Below, one piece after another: positions 58,492 to 64,000 of a stretch of 64,000 bases of DNA. The stretch comes from an uncultured Sphingomonadaceae bacterium (GTDB taxonomy: Bacteria; Pseudomonadota; Alphaproteobacteria; Sphingomonadales; Sphingomonadaceae). Position 1 is the first letter of the stretch, and every line of letters begins with the position of its first letter. Both the position numbers and the translations under genes were made by a program. The DNA lies in contig CAIQHF010000028.1 in assembly GCA_903871605.1 (NCBI GenBank), positions 1 through 64,000 on the forward strand. The letters run 5' to 3'. The notes under the pieces were generated by a model. That model searched no databases. It was not told the origin of the DNA and worked only from the letters and a program-made list of their open reading frames with translations.

Positions 58492-60132
58492 TTGACCACA
58501 CCCGGAGACGAACTCCTCTTCCTCGCGCTCGGCGGATCGGGCGAGATCGGCATGAATGTCAATCTCTATGGCTGCCAGGGCAAGTGGCTGATGGCCGATC
58601 TCGGTCTCAGCTTCGCGGACCCGGCCTATCCCGGCATCGACATCGTGCTGCCCGATCTCTCGTTCATCGAGAAGCGGCGCAAGAATCTGCTCGGTGTGAT
58701 GATCACGCACGGTCACGAGGATCATATCGGCGCGATCCCCTATCTCGCGCTCGAGCTCGGCGTGCCGATCTATGCGACCGTGTTCACCGCCGGGCTGATC
58801 CGCGAGAAGCTCGAGGAAGAGGGCTTGGGCAACCGCGTGCCGCTCAAGATCGTCAAGATCGGCGAGCCGCTCAAGATCGGGCCTTTCTCGGTCGAATGGG
58901 TGCCGATGTCGCACTCGATCCCCGAGATGAACGCGCTGCTGATCGGCTCACCCTATGGCAGCGTCTTTCACACCGGCGACTGGAAGCTCGACGAGAATCC
59001 GGTGATCGGCCAGCCCGCCTCTGCCGAGCAGCTGAAAGCGATCGGCAAGAAGGGCGTGCTCGCGCTGATGGGCGACAGCACCAACATCTTCAATAACGAG
59101 GCGTCCGGTTCCGAATCGAGCGTTCGCGCCGATCTCGAAAAGTTCGTGGCAGCCGCCGACAAGCGCGTGCTGATCACCACCTTCGCGTCCAACGCCGCGC
59201 GGCTGCAGACGCTGGGCGAGGTCGCGGTTGCAACAAACCGGCAGGTCTGCGTCGCCGGGCGCTCGCTCGACCGGATCATCAAGATCGCCAAGGCGGCGGG
59301 CTATCTGCTCGACTTCCCGCCGACGATCGACTTCGACGCGGCGATGCGCGTGGCGCCCAAGGATCTGATGATCATCGCCACCGGCGGGCAGGGCGAGGCG
59401 CGCGCCGCACTCGCGAGGATCGCGCATGACTCGCATAAGCTGAAGCTCTCAGAGGGCGACACGGTGCTGTTTTCGTCCAAGCAGATTCCCGGTAACGAGG
59501 AGCAGATCGGCATCGTCCAGAATGCGCTCGCCGGCCGCAACATCCGCATGGTCACCGAGCGACAGGCGAACATCCACGTCTCGGGGCATCCGGGACGCCC
59601 CGAGATCGAGACGCTGTACGGCTGGCTCAAGCCCGAGATCGTCGTGCCGGTGCACGGCGAGCGCCGGCATCTCGCCGAGCATGCGCGCTTTGCCGTCGCG
59701 AACGGTGTGCCGCGCGCGATCGTCCAGTCGAACGGCGACGTGATCCGCCTCGCGCCCGACGGCCCGAAGGTGATCGGGCACGAGCGTGCCGGTCGTCTTG
59801 TGCTCGACGGCGACGTGATCCTTTCCGCCAACGGCCCGACGATCAACGACCGTCGCAAGCTGGCGGCGAATGGCGTCGTCACGGTCGCGATCGCGGTCGA
59901 CAAGGCCGGCCATGCCAGAGGGCGTCCGCAGATCGGCATTCAGGGCCTGCCCGTGGAGGAAGACCGCGAGGATTTCATCGAGGAGGCGGCGGAAGCCGCG
60001 CTCGATGCGCTCGAAGGTGGTTCGAAGGACCAGAAGAAGCTCCAGGAGGCGATCCGCCTTGCGGTGCGCCGTAAGGCGTCGGACTGGACGGGCAAGAAGC
60101 CCGTCGTCGACGTGATGCTGATCCGGGTCTAG
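58492..60132 (+). CDS. rnj: Ribonuclease J
   Basis: A 546-residue metallo-beta-lactamase/beta-CASP nuclease. It starts with TTG 58492 behind AAGGAC. The zinc motif HGHEDHIGA lies at about residues 73–81, HTGDWKLDENP and GDSTN follow, and the beta-CASP segment includes TTFASNAARLQT and VHGERRHLAEHARFA. It has 5'-3' exonuclease and endonuclease activity on RNA in alphaproteobacteria. The length equals typical RNase J. Confidence 0.95.
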   Translation: MTTPGDELLFLALGGSGEIGMNVNLYGCQGKWLMADLGLSFADPAYPGIDIVLPDLSFIEKRRKNLLGVMITHGHEDHIGAIPYLALELGVPIYATVFTAGLIREKLEEEGLGNRVPLKIVKIGEPLKIGPFSVEWVPMSHSIPEMNALLIGSPYGSVFHTGDWKLDENPVIGQPASAEQLKAIGKKGVLALMGDSTNIFNNEASGSESSVRADLEKFVAAADKRVLITTFASNAARLQTLGEVAVATNRQVCVAGRSLDRIIKIAKAAGYLLDFPPTIDFDAAMRVAPKDLMIIATGGQGEARAALARIAHDSHKLKLSEGDTVLFSSKQIPGNEEQIGIVQNALAGRNIRMVTERQANIHVSGHPGRPEIETLYGWLKPEIVVPVHGERRHLAEHARFAVANGVPRAIVQSNGDVIRLAPDGPKVIGHERAGRLVLDGDVILSANGPTINDRRKLAANGVVTVAIAVDKAGHARGRPQIGIQGLPVEEDREDFIEEAAEAALDALEGGSKDQKKLQEAIRLAVRRKASDWTGKKPVVDVMLIRV

Positions 60133-60133
60133 G

Positions 60134-60225
60134 CTCGCGCCCGTGCTCCCGCGTAGGCGGGAGTCCAGGCGAAGCGGGCGCGGCGCCTCTCGCGCTGGGC
60201 TCCTGCCTGCGCAGGAGCACGGTGC
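60134..60225. repeat. Class C dyad repeat after RNase J
   Basis: Arms GTGCTCCCGCGTAGGCGGGAG and CTCCTGCCTGCGCAGGAGCAC about 45 bp apart, between rnj and the DUF1467 gene. Confidence 0.85.
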
Positions 60226-60252
60226 CGTACAGACCGAACTCTAGGACACGCG

Positions 60253-60525
60253 ATGCGCTGGTTCTCGATCATTGCGATCTATTTCCTGTTCTGGTTCCTG
60301 TCGCTGTTCGTCGTGCTGCCGTTCAGCGCGCGGACTGCGGAGGAAGCAGGCGAGAAAGCGCTTCCTGGGCACACAGAGAGCGCGCCGCACGCGTTCCGGC
60401 CGTGGCTGGTGGTGTGGCGGACGACGCTGGTCGCGACGATCCTGATGGTCGCGTTCTACGCCGTCTATCGGAGCGGCTATATCAACATCAATATTCCGGG
60501 CGACGCGGTGAACCGGATTCCGTAG
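60253..60525 (+). CDS. DUF1467 family membrane protein
   Basis: A 90-residue, two-helix protein: FSIIAIYFLFWFLSLFVVLP, a polar loop with a PGHTESAPHAFRPWL segment, and TTLVATILMVAFYAVY. The sequence fits DUF1467, an uncharacterised alphaproteobacterial family commonly next to RNase J or proS. No function is known. It ends the 20-kb co-directional block. Confidence 0.82.
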   Translation: MRWFSIIAIYFLFWFLSLFVVLPFSARTAEEAGEKALPGHTESAPHAFRPWLVVWRTTLVATILMVAFYAVYRSGYININIPGDAVNRIP

Positions 60526-60550
60526 GGGCGCGGTCCATACGTCCAATCCC

Positions 60551-60672
60551 CCGTTCGGCCTGAGCGCCGTCGAAGGCGGTGCACCGAGGTGGCTGCACCT
60601 CGACTTCGCTCAGTGCGAACGGAGATTGGTAGTCGGAGCCCGTCCTTCGGCTGCGCTCAGGACGAACGGGGA
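60551..60672. repeat. Class B repeat and additional half-copy
   Basis: A full copy with arms CCGTTCGGCCTGAGCGCCGT and CTTCGCTCAGTGCGAACGG (60551–60621) is followed by a solo arm CCGTCCTTCGGCTGCGCTCAGG near 60640–60672, between two convergent genes. Confidence 0.8.
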
Positions 60673-60682
60673 GGGCGCGCGC

Positions 60683-62971
60683 TTACGCCCGCAGCCGCTC
60701 GATCGCCTGGGCCAGCGCCACATACAGCTTGCCCATGTCCGACGACAGCAGGATCACCGCCAGGGTCGAGCCGTCGCGGGTCGCGAGGATCGGGCGGAGC
60801 AGCGCCTCGAAATCGTGGATGTAGCGATTGACCTGCTCGCGGAACTCGGTCTCCTCTTCATAGTGGCGCGTAATCTCGCGCGCCTCGCCGCCCTCTATCA
60901 GCCGCACCGCACGCCGGGTGAAGACGCCGCGGTCGCCGCGCAGATAGGCCGACCAGGCGCTGTCGCTCGCCTCGTTGGAGAGCAGCTTGGTGACGTCGAT
61001 CGACGTCGAATTGAGCGAGTCGATCAGCAGCGCGACGCGCCGCGAGAAATTGTCCCGGTCGAACTGCTCGACCTCGGCCTTGCCCTCGGCGATCTCGGTG
61101 TCGACCGAGGCGCTGGTCTCGGCGATGCGCCCGAGCAACTCCTCGAGCCGGTCCCCCGCCGAGCGCGCCGATTCGACCGCCGCCTCGGACACCGCCGCGA
61201 CCCGCGCGATCGAGCCCTCGACCTGCTCCGCGACCGCCTTTTCGAGCGCGTCGCGGCCGGCGCTGCCCAGCGCCTCGGCCGAGCGCGGGATGATCGCGCC
61301 CAACGCCTCTCGGGCGCGTTCGGCGGCCTGCGTCGCGGTCTCGCGGACACGGATCAGCGCGTCGACCAGCTTGGGCGAGGTGCTGTCGGCGAGTTGGGCC
61401 GCCTGGCTGTCGACCTGGCCGATCGCCTCGCCGAGCGAGACCGTGCCGTCGCGCGCGGCGGCCAGTCGCGCCTCGATTGCGTCGGCGAGCCCGTCGATCG
61501 CGATGCGTCGCTCGGCAAGCGCAAGACGCGCGGCATCAAGCGCCTCCGATGCCTCGCGCGCGGCGAGGTTGAGCCGTTCGGCCTCTGGGCCGGTCGCGCT
61601 GATCAGGTCCCGACTGCGTTGCGCGTGGCTTTCGAGCTCGCTGAGCGCCGCCGGCAGCGTCTGATGCAGATCGCCGAGGCAGGCACCGATCGCGCTGCGC
61701 AGCGTCTCGGCGCGATTGATGAAGGTGGTGGCCGCGATGCCGCCATCGTTGAGCGACGCCATCACCCGCTCGACATGGCCGCCGAGCGACCCCAGCGCAT
61801 CACCCAGCCGCTCGGTCCGCGCGCGGCCGGTCTCATCGAGTTCGGCGAAGCGCGCCTCGACATTGGCAAGGCCGCGCTGGATGCGCTCGATCATCTCGGC
61901 GCCGAGCCCGTCCTGCCTGGCCAGCGCGTCGGCGGCCTGCGTCGCGGCACCCTCGGCAGCGCTCTGCGCGCGGTCGATCATCGCGCCGATCGCCTCGCCC
62001 TGCGCGATGATGCCCTGCCGTGTCCGCTCGACCGCGACGGTCGCGCGCTCGAGCACGCCGTCGACCGAGGTCGCCATCCGCGCCGAGGCATCCTCGATGC
62101 CGCGCGCGGCGATGTCGCTCGCGCCGGTGATCTGCGAGAGTTGCGCCGAAAGCCGGTTGGCGGCGCCCGACGCGCCATCCTCCGCGTCGCGCGCGCGCGA
62201 TACGAGGCCAGCGAGCGCGGCGTCGAGCGCGGCGGCCTGTTCATGCGCGCCGATCCCGGCGGCGCGGATCTGCTCGGCGAGCGCGCGGGTCTGGTCTTCG
62301 GCGCGCGGCAGGTCGGCGAGCACCACGCCCATGTCGACGCGGGCGGTGCCCGCGGCGGTATCGAGCGCCTTGGACTGGCGACCGAGTTCGGCGATCTCGC
62401 GCGCAATATCCTGCGTCGCGTCGCGCAGCTTCGCCGAGGTCATGTCGGCGAGCAGCAACAATCGGTCAGCCTGTTCGGAGACCGCGACGCGGTCTTCGGC
62501 AAGCCGCCGCGAGGCGAGCCCGAGCACCGCGTCGAGCGCGAGCGATTCCATCCGGACACCGCGCGCGACATCGGCGAAGCGCTGCGCCTCGCGGCCGTTG
62601 TTGCGTTGCCACAGGATCAGCAAGGCGACGATCAGCGCGAGCGGCCCGCATGCGACGCTGATCCCGCGAATCGCATCGATCGGCGACAGGCCGCGACCGA
62701 ATCCGCTGATCGCGAGCGCGACCATCACGGCGATCCACGCGAAGGCCGCGAGCCCGAGCAGCGCGAGCACGATCCGCTCACGCACGGATATGGGCGGCGA
62801 CGCGAGCGGCGTCTCGTCGAAATAGGCGTCGAAATCTCCGAACGCGTTCCCCGGATCGGGTTCGGGATTCGGCACGGCGATGCGGTCATTACGCACCGAG
62901 TCAGCGGCGGAAACCGGCGCGTCCTCGTCGGTCGGAAGCGGTGATCCCGCCCAATAGGCCCCCCTGGTCAT
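60683..62971 (-). CDS. Large membrane-anchored coiled-coil protein
   Basis: A 762-residue protein. The N-terminal 60 residues are polar and acidic. Two membrane helices follow (about 65–90 and 103–122), then about 560 residues of Ala-rich alpha-helix with heptads resembling a chemoreceptor signalling coil or an apolipoprotein-like repeat (many AxxA, DxxxR motifs). A compact C-terminal domain ends it (FEALLRPILATRDGSTLAVI, ALAQAIERLRA). There is no chemoreceptor tip motif, so it is not an MCP. I know of similar unnamed proteins in sphingomonads. It may scaffold envelope or division processes; that is inference. It is divergent from the gene at 63123. Confidence 0.7.
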   Translation of the reverse strand: MTRGAYWAGSPLPTDEDAPVSAADSVRNDRIAVPNPEPDPGNAFGDFDAYFDETPLASPPISVRERIVLALLGLAAFAWIAVMVALAISGFGRGLSPIDAIRGISVACGPLALIVALLILWQRNNGREAQRFADVARGVRMESLALDAVLGLASRRLAEDRVAVSEQADRLLLLADMTSAKLRDATQDIAREIAELGRQSKALDTAAGTARVDMGVVLADLPRAEDQTRALAEQIRAAGIGAHEQAAALDAALAGLVSRARDAEDGASGAANRLSAQLSQITGASDIAARGIEDASARMATSVDGVLERATVAVERTRQGIIAQGEAIGAMIDRAQSAAEGAATQAADALARQDGLGAEMIERIQRGLANVEARFAELDETGRARTERLGDALGSLGGHVERVMASLNDGGIAATTFINRAETLRSAIGACLGDLHQTLPAALSELESHAQRSRDLISATGPEAERLNLAAREASEALDAARLALAERRIAIDGLADAIEARLAAARDGTVSLGEAIGQVDSQAAQLADSTSPKLVDALIRVRETATQAAERAREALGAIIPRSAEALGSAGRDALEKAVAEQVEGSIARVAAVSEAAVESARSAGDRLEELLGRIAETSASVDTEIAEGKAEVEQFDRDNFSRRVALLIDSLNSTSIDVTKLLSNEASDSAWSAYLRGDRGVFTRRAVRLIEGGEAREITRHYEEETEFREQVNRYIHDFEALLRPILATRDGSTLAVILLSSDMGKLYVALAQAIERLRA

Positions 62972-63122
62972 GCACCTGTCTTACACCCAAGCGACACGAG
63001 GGGAATAGTCACGCCAGCGCGGCTCCCGCACGACATGGCGACGGCGGCCGGCGCCAGCAGGGTGGCATCCGCCGACGCAGACGGCTATCGCGCTGCATGA
63101 TGCGCACGGGGAAGACGATGTC
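62972..63122. promoter_or_regulatory. Divergent intergenic region
   Basis: A 151-bp gap between the coiled-coil protein gene and the last gene. No clear promoter hexamers. GGGGAAG at 63108–63114 is the ribosome site of the + strand gene. Confidence 0.3.
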
Positions 63123-64000
63123 ATGGCGCTTGCGGCGCTGATCTCCGCGATCCGCGATGCCGAGGACGGCAGCGGTCTGGTCGGCACGCTGCCCGTCGCC
63201 GGTCGCGCGCTGATCGAGCGGCAGGCGCGTCTGGCAGCGCAGGCCGGCGCTGAGCGCATCGTGCTTCTGATCGAGCGGCTGCCGGCAGGACTGACCGGCG
63301 CGATCGACCGACTGCGCCGCGACGGGATTGTGATCGATGTCGCGCGCAGTGCCGGCGACGCCGCCGACCGTTTCCATCCCGACGAGCGCGTGCTGGTGTT
63401 CGCCGATGGCGCGATGGCGGGTGCAGGCGCGATCGGTCGGCTGGTCGGCAGTACCGCACCGGCCCTGCTGACGCTGAGCGAAGCCGCGCCGCCGGGCGCG
63501 TTCGAGCGGATCGATGCGGCCGCGCGCTGGGCGGGGCTCGCGCTCGTCTCGGGCGACATGCTGCGCAAGACGGTCGCGATGCTCGGCGACTGGGATCTGC
63601 ATTCGACGCTGTTGCGCCGCGCGGTCGGGGCCTCTGCCCGGCGGATCGACATCGCCGACGGCGCCGGTCTGCTCGAACCCTATGCCGCGATGCTGGTGCG
63701 CTCGCGCGGCGGCGCACGCGCCGCGACGGAGGCGGCGTTTGCGGTCGATCGCGACGGCGAGGGATGGCCGGCGCGGCTGATCTATGGGCCGATCGCACGG
63801 CTGCTCGGTGGATTGATCCTGGACCGTCCGCTCGAATCGCGCTGGTTGCGCTGGGCGAGTATCGGCGCGGCGGCGATCGCGGTGCCGATGCTTGTCCGCG
63901 GCTGGCTTGCTGCCGCGCTGCTCTTGCTGATCGCCGGCGCCTTGCTCGACGCGACGGGCCGGCTGCTTGCGGCGCTGCGACTGACGCGCGCCTCGATCGA
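63123..64000 (+). CDS. NTP-transferase-fold-like membrane protein (partial, runs off the window)
   Basis: At least 292 residues from ATG 63123, with no stop before the window end. The N-terminal about 190 residues resemble a nucleotidyltransferase: GLVGTLPVAGRALIERQARL and AGAERIVLLIERLPAGL recall the substrate loop and strand of MobA/IspD-like enzymes, but no lysine/GG motif of an active site is obvious. A hydrophobic region follows at about 235–285 (IGAAAIAVPMLVRGWLAAAL, LLLIAGALLDATGRLLAAL). The fusion suggests a CDP-alcohol or lipid enzyme with a degenerate transferase half; this is inference and the C-terminus is missing. Confidence 0.6.
   Translation, partial: MALAALISAIRDAEDGSGLVGTLPVAGRALIERQARLAAQAGAERIVLLIERLPAGLTGAIDRLRRDGIVIDVARSAGDAADRFHPDERVLVFADGAMAGAGAIGRLVGSTAPALLTLSEAAPPGAFERIDAAARWAGLALVSGDMLRKTVAMLGDWDLHSTLLRRAVGASARRIDIADGAGLLEPYAAMLVRSRGGARAATEAAFAVDRDGEGWPARLIYGPIARLLGGLILDRPLESRWLRWASIGAAAIAVPMLVRGWLAAALLLLIAGALLDATGRLLAALRLTRASI

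Noticed and set aside
60626-62944. 772-codon frame opposite the coiled-coil protein
   Set aside because: Antisense of a regular Ala/Glu helix; the reverse strand protein has membrane helices, heptads and a normal start.

Overview
This is a 64 kb stretch of GC-rich (mid-60s %) chromosome from an alphaproteobacterium, almost certainly Sphingomonas or a close sphingomonad. The pointers are the nuo–birA–coaX–RNase J–DUF1467 gene order, the zapA–6S RNA–5-formyl-THF cyclo-ligase order, the glutathione-dependent formaldehyde module, TonB receptor use, frequent GTG/TTG starts, and several families of short dyad-symmetric intergenic repeats. No phage, plasmid, transposase or CRISPR array is visible.

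Layout. 0–8 kb: outer-membrane barrel protein, M3 dipeptidyl-type peptidase, a paired acyl-CoA dehydrogenase operon running into glutathione-dependent formaldehyde oxidation (frmA, VOC protein, fghA). 8–18.6 kb: two multidrug efflux systems facing each other: an EmrA/EmrB/NodT-type tripartite MFS pump (+) and an RND pump with adaptor (-), with an APC permease between. 18.6–26.3 kb: TonB-dependent receptor, flavin reductase-like protein, periplasmic trehalase, prolyl oligopeptidase and a 26-residue membrane peptide. 26.3–30.9 kb: PAS-GGDEF-EAL-PilZ c-di-GMP protein, small membrane protein, AI-2E-type transporter, tRNA-Asp, SGNH hydrolase. 31–37 kb: DUF2842, 5-FCL, 6S RNA, zapA and a small coiled-coil protein (-) divergent from gap–MOSC–pgk–hypothetical–thiE–membrane protein (+). 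37–40.5 kb: L,D-transpeptidase and LytM peptidase, EF-P, inositol-phosphatase family protein.

40.6–60.5 kb is one long co-directional block: all 14 complex I genes nuoA–N in canonical order, then birA, coaX, RNase J and DUF1467. Inside the block sit four extra small genes: two paralogous coiled-coil proteins, a one-helix membrane peptide and a retropepsin-like aspartic protease. Several junctions are split by dyad repeats. A 7-1-7 Fur-box-like palindrome lies just upstream of a plausible promoter for the block. birA carries two different repeat elements in frame within its coding sequence and has no ordinary start codon in front of its conserved N-terminus. The window ends with a large membrane-anchored coiled-coil protein (-) divergent from a truncated gene that looks like an NTP-transferase-fold membrane protein.

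Most of the window is ordinary housekeeping sequence. The most unusual signals are the repeat-derived peptides in BirA, the accessory genes inside the nuo operon, the His-rich loop of NuoL, and a 27-bp palindrome nested in a repeat before nuoL. All family assignments come from reading the translations; no database search was run.
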